DNA of 15,307 bases. It comes from JALHST01 sp038316335 (lineage in GTDB: Bacteria; Bacteroidota; Bacteroidia; Flavobacteriales; Flavobacteriaceae). The stretch's first letter is position 1; every line of letters begins with the position of its first letter. The DNA lies in contig JBBQAM010000072.1 of NCBI GenBank assembly GCA_038316335.1, positions 1-15,307 on the forward strand, in the 5' to 3' direction. The notes beneath the pieces were generated by a model, which saw only the letters and a program-made list of their open reading frames with translations, did no database searches and had not been told where the DNA came from. A program made the translations under genes and the position numbers. Below are positions 1-8,171 of this stretch, one piece after another.

Positions 1-1454
1 GCCAATACAGCGGCCAACATCACAAGCCCCATGGTCCCAGTCGCGCCAATTAGAATCGGGTCCAAAGTACACTGTAGCCAGGAATAGTTTTCGGGCAAAT
101 CGCGCAAAAAGGTTCCCCAAACGATTATCAGGATACTAAAAGCGACCGAAACGATTCCTTGTGCCTTGCTGATTTTTACCTTGTAAAGTGCCAATATAAA
201 TAGCCCCAAGATCCCGCCACCAAATATGCCCGAAATTTGCCACCAAACATCCAGTGCACTTTGTGCACGGATCATCCAAAGTGCAAAACAGATTCCTAAA
301 ATACCCCACAATATGGTAGTGGCCCGCAGCATTTGTAGGTCTTTATTTTTTGCCTCTCCCGATTTCCAAAATTTCTTGTAGAAATCAATAAAAACAACGG
401 TGGCCGAACTGTTCAGGGCAGAATCGATGGTACTCATTGAAGCTGCCATGATTGCTGCGATCATGAGTCCTTTTATACCTGTCGGTAGCTCGGTAGCGAT
501 AAAATACGGAAACACTTCATCACCTTTGACTATGCCGGGGTCTAAGACGTGAAGGTGACCATCATAGAATGAAAATAGGGTGGTACCTATGTAAAGAAAG
601 ATGGCGGTCAGTGGCAAATAGATCAGCATGGCAATCCAAACCGATTTCTTGGCCTCCCGCTCAGTGGCTACCGTACTGTATTTCTGGGTGTAGTTCTGAT
701 CGGCGATCAGGTTGCGTACATTTTCTGTAAGACCATACAGGATCATGACCCAAACCGTACGATGACTCAATGAAAAATCGGTGTCTCCCAGTCCGAATTT
801 GTGGTTTTCAAAGGCCGTTTGAATCAAGTTTTCTGGTTGAAAAAAAACTTCAGATGAGAGCACATACACAGCAAATGCGACACCTATGACCATAATGACC
901 GACTGCATGACATCGGTCCATATAACGGCCTCGATCCCTCCCATAAGGGTATACAGGATGGTAATCACCCCTAGGGTGATAATTACCGTGGTGATATCGA
1001 CGGCAACAAAGGATGTCAATAACAGGGAAGATAAATACAGAATTACGGCCACACGGCCTACCATGAACAAAAGGAAGGAAAAAGCCGCGTACGACCTTCC
1101 CCAACCGCCGATGTTTTCTTCCAAATAACTATAAACCGATATGATATTGTGCTTTCGATAATGCGGGATTACATAGCGGGTAACAACCCAGGCAACGGGA
1201 ATGGCCGATAATGCAAAGATCAAAGGATGCCAATTTTCGTCAAAGGCCTTGCCCGGGACAGCAATGTAGGAGATACTGCTGGTATACGTGCTCATTACCG
1301 CAATTCCAGCTGCCCAAGCAGGAATACTCCTGCCTGCGATCATAAATTGTTCCGACGACTTGCTCCTTTTTAGAAAATAGAAACCCATCCCTATGAGAAT
1401 TAGGATGTAGACCAGTATGATGAACAGATCAATCGCTTCTAGTTCAAAATTCAT
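1..1454 (-). CDS. Sodium:solute symporter (SSS family), 3' end outside window
   Basis: The minus-strand frame from the ATG at 1454 stays open to the window edge, giving about 484 residues without the C-terminus. It begins with a hydrophobic helix (MNFELEAIDLFIILVYILI), followed by the family-typical 'MIAGRSIPAW', then 'STYTSSISYIAVPGKAF', and continues as a run of membrane helices. Near residue 330 lies 'SMSTIDSALNSSATV', which matches the conserved serine/threonine-rich TM8 segment that forms the Na2 sodium site in SSS transporters. The protein should couple sodium entry to uptake of a small organic solute across the inner membrane. Its start codon overlaps the stop codon of the upstream aldolase gene (ATGA at 1454-1451), so the two are probably translationally coupled. 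With an aldolase and a sialidase-like gene next door, a sugar acid such as sialic acid is a likely cargo, but this is inference. Family call is firm; substrate is not. Confidence 0.9.
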   Translation of the reverse strand, partial: MNFELEAIDLFIILVYILILIGMGFYFLKRSKSSEQFMIAGRSIPAWAAGIAVMSTYTSSISYIAVPGKAFDENWHPLIFALSAIPVAWVVTRYVIPHYRKHNIISVYSYLEENIGGWGRSYAAFSFLLFMVGRVAVILYLSSLLLTSFVAVDITTVIITLGVITILYTLMGGIEAVIWTDVMQSVIMVIGVAFAVYVLSSEVFFQPENLIQTAFENHKFGLGDTDFSLSHRTVWVMILYGLTENVRNLIADQNYTQKYSTVATEREAKKSVWIAMLIYLPLTAIFLYIGTTLFSFYDGHLHVLDPGIVKGDEVFPYFIATELPTGIKGLMIAAIMAASMSTIDSALNSSATVVFIDFYKKFWKSGEAKNKDLQMLRATTILWGILGICFALWMIRAQSALDVWWQISGIFGGGILGLFILALYKVKISKAQGIVSVAFSILIIVWGTFLRDLPENYSWLQCTLDPILIGATGTMGLVMLAAVL

Positions 1455-2374
1455 AGGCGAATGTTGAAATCCCCTTGCTTACTGCATTCAGCGAGAAATG
1501 AACGTATTTTGGCATGATCCGATGCTCCATATCGTTGTAATGGCGGTGCAACATAGTCTTGGCAAATTCCTAATTCGGCAAGTATGCCTTTTGTTCCCAA
1601 GATATATTTAGAGGCATGTTTTCCGATAGCATACAAGGTGTCATTGATCTTTTGTACCAGATTGTTCAAATGGGCTATTTTTTCAGTATCCTGGATGATA
1701 CAGGCTTCGTAAAGGGCAACGAACAAGCTAGGAAAAAAATTGGCCCCACCAGGTACTGCCCCGTGCCCACCTAAATGGATGGCATCGACCAACAATCCTT
1801 CGATTCCGGTGAAGACGGAGAAATTAGGAGTGTCCTTAAATTTAGCGATAATCGCTTTGAGATATTCCCTATTCCCAGAACTGTCCTTGATTCCGATGGC
1901 ACCCAATTTCTTGGCAAGTGATACCGTTTGGATCGAAAGATGAAGCTTTGTGCAGCTTGGCATATTATAAAGCATGAAGGGTAGGGGAAGTCTAGGTGCT
2001 AAATAAATCAGGTAATTTTGCAATTCGCTTTCAGAAATCGGCAGGTAAAACGGGGGTGCTACTACCACTGCATCTGCACCAGCCTTTTCAGCATATTCGG
2101 CCATAGCCAAGGATTCTTGGGCCGAGGTATCGGTTATGCCGACCAAAACGGGAACCCGTTTGTTTACGTGTGAACATACCTCTGAAATTAACTGCTTTCT
2201 GATAGCGTAAGAAAGACTAGGGCCTTCCCCGGTGGTGCCCAATAGAAATACCCCATGGATTCCCCCCTGCAGCATATGCGCAAGTAGTTTTTGAAGTCCA
2301 TGCGAATCTAGATTCCCATTTTCAAGCAATGGGGTCACCATCGGTGGGATAATCCCCCGTAAAGGTCGGTTCAT
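1451..2374 (-). CDS. DapA/NanA-family aldolase (N-acetylneuraminate lyase-like)
   Basis: The product is a 307-residue (beta/alpha)8-barrel class I aldolase of the dihydrodipicolinate synthase / N-acetylneuraminate lyase superfamily. These enzymes form a Schiff base between a lysine and a 2-keto acid such as pyruvate. Visible motifs are GTTGEG (residues 46-51), the catalytic tyrosine Y136 in 'YNMPS', and the Schiff-base lysine K163 in 'IKDSSG'. This spacing is close to E. coli NanA (Y137, K165). The arginine that dihydrodipicolinate synthases carry just after the tyrosine (YNVPxRT) is replaced by cysteine ('YNMPSCT'), so lysine biosynthesis is unlikely. Sialic acid lyases usually have GSTGE rather than GTTGE, so a related 2-keto-3-deoxy sugar acid is also possible. 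I chose the ATG at 2374, because the upstream TTG at 2401 would add nine residues with no family match. The stop overlaps the symporter start by four bases, indicating one operon. Confidence 0.85.
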   Translation of the reverse strand: MNRPLRGIIPPMVTPLLENGNLDSHGLQKLLAHMLQGGIHGVFLLGTTGEGPSLSYAIRKQLISEVCSHVNKRVPVLVGITDTSAQESLAMAEYAEKAGADAVVVAPPFYLPISESELQNYLIYLAPRLPLPFMLYNMPSCTKLHLSIQTVSLAKKLGAIGIKDSSGNREYLKAIIAKFKDTPNFSVFTGIEGLLVDAIHLGGHGAVPGGANFFPSLFVALYEACIIQDTEKIAHLNNLVQKINDTLYAIGKHASKYILGTKGILAELGICQDYVAPPLQRYGASDHAKIRSFLAECSKQGDFNIRL

Positions 2375-2587
2375 TCTTAAATAAGCTAATTGTTGAAACA
2401 AAGTACGAATAATTTTTCCGTCATTGGCATGCCTTAATTACAGTGCGGTAGATTCGGTGATCTCATTTTAAAATCATTATTTTTATAGGGAGTAACTATG
2501 TATTTATGATTTGTGTGCGTACTTGGTAGATTTCAAGAATGCCGCAAGGGGTATGCATCAGTCTACTATATTTTTGATTTTCAAACT

Positions 2588-3661
2588 ATGAGATACCTTT
2601 TTGTACTTTGCCTCTTTGTCAATTTGCTCCAAGCGCAACAAGCGGTCGATCATAATGCTGCATCCCCAAAAATAAAGCATCAGGCGATACGATCCGAGGA
2701 ATTCATTTATGACCTTGATAAGGCCATGACCCCAGAATGCCATGCGTCAACAATAGCGATTAGCAATGGCCTGGTTATTGCTGCTTGGTTCGGGGGTACC
2801 AAGGAAAAAAACGTGGACGTGGGTATTTGGTTATCCAGAAAACAAGCGGCATCTTGGGAAGTACCTATCGAAGTGGCCAATGGCATTCAGCCAAACGGCG
2901 AAAGGTATCCCTGCTGGAACCCCGTCCTTTTTAAACCAAATGATGGGCCTTTGTATTTATTCTATAAGGTAGGGCCTAGTCCACAAGCGTGGTGGGGACT
3001 TTTTACGACTTCGCAAGACGATGGTAAAACCTGGTCCCGACCCAAGCGATTGCCAGATGGTATTCTAGGCCCCATTAAAAACCAACCCGTTGAATTGTCG
3101 AGCGGGATGATCCTTTCCCCATCAAGTACCGAAAGTACGAACGATGGATGGCAAATACATTTGGAATATAGCGACGACGCATGTCAGACCTGGTCTAAGA
3201 CGGGACCCTTGAATGATTCAAAAGAAATAGGGGCCATCCAGCCGGTGGTTTTGGACTATGGCCATGGAAAACTACAATTGCTAAGTAGGACAGAAAATGG
3301 GTTCATCGCACAGAATTGGTCCCAGGATTATGGTGAGACCTGGAGCGAAATGTCGCGAACCACCTTACCAAATCCGAATTCAGGGATAGATGGTGTTACG
3401 CTCAAGGATGGCCGGCAATTGTTGGTCTATAATCCAGTTGCTGAAAACTGGGGAGATAGGGCACCCCTAAGCCTGGCCATATCCATCGACGGAATCCATT
3501 GGAAGCAGGTACTTGACTTGGAGACAAAGGCTCCCAATACTGAAAAGGTCGAGTATTCCTATCCTACGATCATCCAGGCCCTTGACGGGTTGGTTCACTT
3601 GGTCTATACCTGGAATCGCAAAACGGTAAAATATGTGGTCCTCGACCCAAATAAATTATAA
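2588..3661 (+). CDS. Secreted BNR/Asp-box 'sialidase family' protein
   Basis: The protein has 357 residues and starts with a signal peptide (MRYLFVLCLFVNLLQAQ), so it is exported to the periplasm or beyond. A GTG start at 2513 is open but would bury this signal peptide, so I prefer the ATG at 2588. The body is a beta-propeller of the BNR_2 type. It has Asp boxes at 142-149 (SQDDGKTW) and 245-252 (SQDYGETW), degenerate ones at 195-202 and 299-305, and the family signatures 'CHASTI', 'AAWFGGTKE' and 'YSYPTIIQALDGLVHLVYTWNR'. I do not see the FRIP motif of classic sialidases. Members of this branch are annotated as exo-alpha-sialidases mainly by homology, and other propellers of this fold cleave different sugars. 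It is divergent from the aldolase-symporter operon, so it could release the sugar those genes take up. Fold call is firm; sialidase activity is unproven. Confidence 0.8.
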   Translation: MRYLFVLCLFVNLLQAQQAVDHNAASPKIKHQAIRSEEFIYDLDKAMTPECHASTIAISNGLVIAAWFGGTKEKNVDVGIWLSRKQAASWEVPIEVANGIQPNGERYPCWNPVLFKPNDGPLYLFYKVGPSPQAWWGLFTTSQDDGKTWSRPKRLPDGILGPIKNQPVELSSGMILSPSSTESTNDGWQIHLEYSDDACQTWSKTGPLNDSKEIGAIQPVVLDYGHGKLQLLSRTENGFIAQNWSQDYGETWSEMSRTTLPNPNSGIDGVTLKDGRQLLVYNPVAENWGDRAPLSLAISIDGIHWKQVLDLETKAPNTEKVEYSYPTIIQALDGLVHLVYTWNRKTVKYVVLDPNKL

Positions 3662-3689
3662 GTAACGAATATTAAATCATTAGAAGCAT

Positions 3690-4052
3690 ATGCTCGGATT
3701 AAGAACAGTGATTTACCAAGTTGGCGATATTGATAAGGCAAAGTCCTGGTATGGCGAAGCGTTTAAAACGAAGCCCTATTTTGATGAACCTTTTTATGTT
3801 GGGTTTACGATTATGGGGTATGAACTCGGGCTGCAGCCAGAAGAAAAGGCGGTATCGGAAAAGCCCGCAAGTGTTTTGGCCTATTGGGGAGTCGACCATA
3901 TCGATACAGAATACGACCGACTTTTGCAGTTAGGCGCAACGATACATGAAGCGCCGACAAATGTTGGTGGAGAGCTCATGGTCGCCTCGGTTCGAGATCC
4001 ATGGGGAAACATCATCGGACTTATTTATAATCCGTATTTTAAATTACCATAA
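3690..4052 (+). CDS. VOC-family (glyoxalase/bleomycin-resistance-like) protein
   Basis: This 120-residue protein has the size and motifs of a single-domain vicinal-oxygen-chelate protein. It opens with 'LRTVIYQVGDIDKAKSWYGEAF', the first beta-alpha-beta unit, and ends with 'VASVRDPWGNIIGLIYNP', the typical last strands with the 'DPWGN' turn. Such domains pair into metal-binding or ligand-binding dimers that include lyases, dioxygenases and drug-binding proteins, so no reaction can be assigned. It follows the sialidase-like gene on the same strand after 28 bases and may be cotranscribed with it. It ends 12 bases before the convergent DUF4407 gene, and I see no terminator hairpin in that gap. 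Confidence 0.85.
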   Translation: MLGLRTVIYQVGDIDKAKSWYGEAFKTKPYFDEPFYVGFTIMGYELGLQPEEKAVSEKPASVLAYWGVDHIDTEYDRLLQLGATIHEAPTNVGGELMVASVRDPWGNIIGLIYNPYFKLP

Positions 4053-4064
4053 GAAATGGCGGGC

Positions 4065-5165
4065 CTAAATACTTTTTATCTGTAAGTCATGAAAGGCATC
4101 GGCCTGCAATTTTAATAGCGCTTCGGCCTTTTGTTTTTTGTAGGCATAAACGGCTTCCTCTTCGGCGATTTCGCTATATATTTTGTCATTCAAGACCCTA
4201 TCGGTGGCCAGTATTTTTTCACGCTGTTCAACTTTTTGGGTCACCCAGGTCATTACCACACTTTCTTCATCCTCCAACTTAAAGTCGTATTCACCCTTCG
4301 GCGCTAAAAGCTTTGCAATAATTGGGGAGGTTTCTATGGCCAGGAACAATAAAAAGATAAAGAACGATGGAAACCATGGCAACTCACCTAAGGCAGTGAT
4401 CCGTGCCATGAGGCCGTCAAATCCATCTATGATCGGTTGGGAATCTTTCACCCCAGTCGCGTACTCGGTATTGAGCGTGGCAATCTGTGATTCGATGTCA
4501 CTTATCTTTTGGGAATTTGTCTGCTTAAGTTGTTGCAACTCTGCCAAGGCAGCATCGTGTTTTTCGCGTTTTTCCTTATAAACGGGACCTTTTCCAAGGA
4601 GTTTTGTGCCGGCAGTGCCTTCGGCCTCAGAAATGTAGGTATCATATAGGGCATTGGTTTCGGCTTCCTTTGCGGCAATTTCACCTTTTAAACTGGCAAT
4701 ATCCTGGTTTAGTTTATCAACGGAAGGCGTATACTGTAGTGCCAATTGCTCCTTATTGGCCAACGTGAGTTCGTTCTTCTGTTCGAGCAATACTTGATTG
4801 ATCTCTTTTTCAAATATCTTCATTTCCAAGGGTTTGGAAATGACTACCGCTATGATAACCGCCAAGATGATCCGCGGACTCGCCTGCAACAATTCACTAC
4901 CGAAGCTATTTCTTTTTTTGATGGTAGAAACGATGAATCGATCTAGGTTAAAAATCAATAGGCCCCAGATGAACCCAAAAAAGATAGCCGTGTATACGGA
5001 ATCAAAAACCGTATAAAGCGCGTAACTACTTGCGATAAAGGCCATTACTGCGGTAAAGAATACCGTGGCGCCGATGCCGGCATATTTGTTCTGTTCCCCT
5101 TGGGAACATGATTTCAGGATACTGGCGTCAGCCCCTGAGCAGAGGATAAAAAAGTTTTGTAACAT
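4065..5165 (-). CDS. DUF4407 domain-containing membrane protein
   Basis: The 366-residue product matches the DUF4407 pattern known from Bacteroidota: a short N-terminal 'FFILCSGADASILKSCSQGEQNKYAGIGA' segment, two adjacent transmembrane helices (about 30-52 and 57-74), then 'NLDRFIVSTI', a third helix (about 96-112), a long charged helical region (about 115-245) that looks coiled coil, and a fourth helix (about 266-286) before a charged tail. The even number of helices puts the N- and C-termini on the same side of the membrane. The family has no established function, and some annotators compare it to mechanosensitive or cell-envelope proteins; I do not assign one. It is transcribed alone, with 154 bases to the next gene upstream. 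A short hairpin (CCGCCC/GGGCGG, 5187-5200) lies 21 bases before its start codon. Confidence 0.85.
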   Translation of the reverse strand: MLQNFFILCSGADASILKSCSQGEQNKYAGIGATVFFTAVMAFIASSYALYTVFDSVYTAIFFGFIWGLLIFNLDRFIVSTIKKRNSFGSELLQASPRIILAVIIAVVISKPLEMKIFEKEINQVLLEQKNELTLANKEQLALQYTPSVDKLNQDIASLKGEIAAKEAETNALYDTYISEAEGTAGTKLLGKGPVYKEKREKHDAALAELQQLKQTNSQKISDIESQIATLNTEYATGVKDSQPIIDGFDGLMARITALGELPWFPSFFIFLLFLAIETSPIIAKLLAPKGEYDFKLEDEESVVMTWVTQKVEQREKILATDRVLNDKIYSEIAEEEAVYAYKKQKAEALLKLQADAFHDLQIKSI

Positions 5166-5186
5166 AGTGTTCGATTTTTGATTTGA

Positions 5187-5200
5187 CCGCCCAAGGGCGG
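5187..5200 (-). promoter_or_regulatory. Short GC-rich inverted repeat in the DUF4407 leader
   Basis: CCGCCC (5187-5192) and GGGCGG (5195-5200) form a perfect 6-bp stem around a 2-base spacer, in an AT-rich gap 21 bases upstream of the DUF4407 start. A loop of two bases is tight, so an opened 4-5 bp stem is likelier in RNA. It could be a leader hairpin or a protein-binding dyad. No T-run follows on the plus strand, so it is not an obvious terminator. Confidence 0.3.
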
Positions 5201-5319
5201 ATTGATGTTCATATAGACTTTTAGAACGCAGAAAAATTTGATTTGTTACAGGGGCGCCCTTAAAAATTCGATACTGCTTTATTGGGTAAACAGGTGCGGA
5301 TTTATAAATAAGGCAATCC

Positions 5320-5937
5320 TTAGATCAAATCATGTTGCGACGCCATACGTATCAACGTGGCGGTGTTCTTGGCCTCGAATTTGGCCAAAAGGTTTTTCCG
5401 ATGGGTGTCGACCGTCGTACTGCTTATGAAAAGTTTCGTGGCGATCTTGTTATTCGTCATCCCTTCGGAAATAAGCATTAGCACCTCCTTTTCCCTTCTT
5501 GTTAAGATCGGGATTTTTGATCCCTCATTTTTTTTAATGATGCGTGCGGCTTCATCACTTAGGTATGTTTTGCCTTCCATAATCGTTTCTATGGCGTCTA
5601 CCAGTTCCTCGCGCGTTGCATTTTTAAGTACATATCCCGATGCACCATTTTCGATGATTTTGTTAATATAGCTCTGTTGATTAAAAGAACTAAGTCCGAT
5701 TATCTGAATTTTTGGGAATTGGGACTTTATTTCCTTGCAAAGGTCGATACCGCTTTGATCGGGTAGATTGATGTCTAAAAAAATGACATCGGGTCTGTGC
5801 AGCTGCAAAAAAGCCATACAGGAGGCCGCACTCATGGCATGACCCATCCATTCGATTTCGTGTTCGTTCTGAAGGAGTGATTTTATCCCCTCAATAATCA
5901 TGTAATGATCATCGACAATAAAGATACGTGTTGCCAT
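5320..5937 (-). CDS. NarL/FixJ-type response regulator
   Basis: The protein is a 205-residue transcription factor with an N-terminal receiver domain and a C-terminal LuxR-type helix-turn-helix. The receiver shows the acidic pair D9-D10 in 'IFIVDDH', the phospho-acceptor D55 in 'VIFLDINLPD', the switch serines at 83-84 and the conserved K105 in 'YVLKNA'. The DNA-binding domain spans roughly 145-200 and contains 'LTRREKEVLMLISEGMTNNKIA' and 'SSTTVDTHRKNLLAKF', the GerE/LuxR signature. Its ATG directly follows the stop of the kinase gene (TAA then ATG, no gap), so the two are translated from one message and form a pair. Phosphorylation by that kinase would drive dimerisation and DNA binding; target genes cannot be read from the window. 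Confidence 0.95.
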   Translation of the reverse strand: MATRIFIVDDHYMIIEGIKSLLQNEHEIEWMGHAMSAASCMAFLQLHRPDVIFLDINLPDQSGIDLCKEIKSQFPKIQIIGLSSFNQQSYINKIIENGASGYVLKNATREELVDAIETIMEGKTYLSDEAARIIKKNEGSKIPILTRREKEVLMLISEGMTNNKIATKLFISSTTVDTHRKNLLAKFEAKNTATLIRMASQHDLI

Positions 5938-7911
5938 TTATACCGTGATTTCAATATGTACCGAAGTTCCCTTGCCATTTTCAGAGTCAACGCTGAAACT
6001 TCCCTTTAAAAAATCGATTCGATGCCGTAGGTTCGTCCAGCCTATGCCGTTCGAAGTGTTCAAAATCTGGGTGTCGAAACCGCGACCATCATCTTCTACC
6101 GTAACAACAAGCTGCGCCCCTGATTTGGTTACCTGCACGATACTATTTTCCGCTGCCGCATGTTTTAATATATTATTGATGAGCTCCTGTATGATCCGGT
6201 ATATGGTAATAGCGACGGTTTGATCGATTGCCGCTTGTTCCATCCCAAAAGATAGGTAGTTTATTTTCACTGCCCCGCTCTTACTGATGTGGTTACAAAA
6301 ATCTTTCAAGGCAGTATCCAACCCAAACTTTAATAGGGATTCGGGCATCATGTTATGGGCCACCCGGCGCATTTCCTTTATTGAACTGTCGAGCATGTCT
6401 ATACTTCGTTCAAAAACCTGCTGATTTTCATGGGTCATGACCATAGTTCCTTTCATGTTCTGGAATGAATATTTGATTCCCGATAGCATCCCCCCAAGGC
6501 CGTCGTGGAGGTCTTTGGCCAAACGGGTCCTTTCCTGTTCCTCCCCTTTTAAAACGGCTTCGGTAGCAGCCAATTGCTTCTCGGTTTCGAGCTCGTTGAT
6601 CTTGAGGGCCTGGAGTTTCTGTTTATGGCGATAGCCTCTATAAGAAAGAAAGCTTAACAGGAGAATGGTGATGATTACCCCTATAAGCAGATAGTTCAAC
6701 ATCTTTTTTTGTTTGATGGAAAGCGCTTGTATTTTTCTATTGTATTCGAGATTCGAGATAATCGATTCTTTTTTTTCCGATTCGAATTTGGCTTCCAACA
6801 GGTTGATATTCGATTTGCTTTTTTCACCTACGATTGAATCATTTAGGATTTCATAGTGCTTGCGTAAGCGCAAAGCCTCACTAAATCGTCCCGTTACCTC
6901 GGCCAATTCGGATGCTTTTTGGTACAGGTCCTTTAATTCATAGTTCGAACCTAGCCTTTGGGCCAAATCGATTCCCAGAAGAATATGGTGTTCGGATTTC
7001 TCGTATTGTCGACTTTTCATCAGCAAGTCGGCCAAGCCCATGTGGGCGTACATTTCATATTCCGGTGCTTCTTTTGCCTTTGAAAGGTCGAATACTTTGT
7101 GATAATATTTCAAGGCTTGTGGTTCATTAATTTGTGCGTTATACACATCGGCCGTGCCCAACCACCCGTCTAAAAGCACAATATAATCATTGGTGTTCTG
7201 CCCAATTCGGGTTATTTCGGAATAGTGTTTCAAGGCGTTTTCATACTCCTTTAAGGACAGCTCGGCCGTAGCGATGTTAAAAGTCGATGATGAAATGGCA
7301 TATGCGTCGTTTAATTCTTTTGCCAAGGCCAACGACTTTTCGGCATAGTCCTTTCCTTTTCCGTACGCCTTAAGATTGATAAAAATGGAAGCGAGATTGT
7401 TATTGATAATGCGTTGCAATCGTTTATCGAAGATTGCTTCCGCAATTTTCAAGGCTCGCAGATAAAAGTCAGTTGCCAATTGGAAATCGGAAAGATAATG
7501 CCATTCACTACCTACATTGATCAGCGCGGTAGCAATGTCATGCTGATTGCCGATTACTTTATACAACTTCAGGGCTTCTTGACAGAGTTCAAGAGCGTCT
7601 CTATAGCGTCCTTGTGCATTTAGGATTTCAATGGCGTGACTTGCATACGCAGCGGATCCTTTCTTAAATTTTAGGGCCTGTGCACGTTCTTTTGCAAGAC
7701 CGTAATACCAAAGGGCGGAGTCGGGTAAGCTATTGGCCAATTCTTCGCCATAGGCATAGTAAAGTTGTATCTGGAAGGTGTCACGCTTCGATATTTTTAG
7801 TTGCCTACGCAGACTATCCAATTTAGTGGCCTGTCCATAGGTATAGGGCATAAAAACAAAGTAGGCAATCCACAAACATGAAAATTTTAAGGGAGTTGTA
7901 CATCTTGGCAT
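5938..7911 (-). CDS. TPR-containing sensor histidine kinase (NarL-partner type)
   Basis: The 657-residue protein has a signal sequence (about 1-27, ending 'YTYGQ'), a periplasmic region of tetratricopeptide-like helical repeats (about 50-350), a coiled segment, one transmembrane helix (about 404-424), and a cytoplasmic kinase core. The phospho-acceptor is H469 in 'RLAKDLHDGLGGMLSGIK', the HisKA_3 dimerisation motif. The ATP-binding domain shows an N box 'ELINN' (576-580), a G1 box 'DDGRGF' (607-612), a G2 box 'NGIGWTNLRHR' (621-631) and 'GKGTS' (646-650). All catalytic motifs look intact. The TPR sensor implies that the input is a protein or peptide partner in the periplasm rather than a small ion, which is inference. 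The stop codon abuts the regulator's start codon. Upstream it diverges from the unknown gene at 8172 across 260 bases. Confidence 0.93.
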   Translation of the reverse strand: MPRCTTPLKFSCLWIAYFVFMPYTYGQATKLDSLRRQLKISKRDTFQIQLYYAYGEELANSLPDSALWYYGLAKERAQALKFKKGSAAYASHAIEILNAQGRYRDALELCQEALKLYKVIGNQHDIATALINVGSEWHYLSDFQLATDFYLRALKIAEAIFDKRLQRIINNNLASIFINLKAYGKGKDYAEKSLALAKELNDAYAISSSTFNIATAELSLKEYENALKHYSEITRIGQNTNDYIVLLDGWLGTADVYNAQINEPQALKYYHKVFDLSKAKEAPEYEMYAHMGLADLLMKSRQYEKSEHHILLGIDLAQRLGSNYELKDLYQKASELAEVTGRFSEALRLRKHYEILNDSIVGEKSKSNINLLEAKFESEKKESIISNLEYNRKIQALSIKQKKMLNYLLIGVIITILLLSFLSYRGYRHKQKLQALKINELETEKQLAATEAVLKGEEQERTRLAKDLHDGLGGMLSGIKYSFQNMKGTMVMTHENQQVFERSIDMLDSSIKEMRRVAHNMMPESLLKFGLDTALKDFCNHISKSGAVKINYLSFGMEQAAIDQTVAITIYRIIQELINNILKHAAAENSIVQVTKSGAQLVVTVEDDGRGFDTQILNTSNGIGWTNLRHRIDFLKGSFSVDSENGKGTSVHIEITV

Positions 7912-8171
7912 GGCAACTAATTTACTTCCTTAAATGTAAGGATAGCCACTTTCACCGCCATCCCCTTTTTCCATGATTTTTTCACCCTTGATAAAAATCC
8001 TGTTTTTAGGGGATTGTGCGGATGTATTTTAAAATCGACTTTTATCACTTAAATGTTGATGGGGGATACAAACATAAATCCTTGAAAGTGGTTCTCATTT
8101 TTGGGGATGCCGATTAGCCGCGAATTGATAATAGCTATTGAAAATAAATATTCAACAAATACACGAAGACA

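Noticed and set aside
850..1128. Short overlapping open frames on both strands near 1 kb
   Set aside because: They lie within the coding frame of the sodium:solute symporter, which is open from 1454 to the window edge and matches its family throughout.
5252..5259. Palindrome GGGCGCCC in the gap between the response regulator and DUF4407 genes
   Set aside because: It is only 8 bases, with no accompanying T-run, repeat copy or promoter box; chance cannot be excluded.
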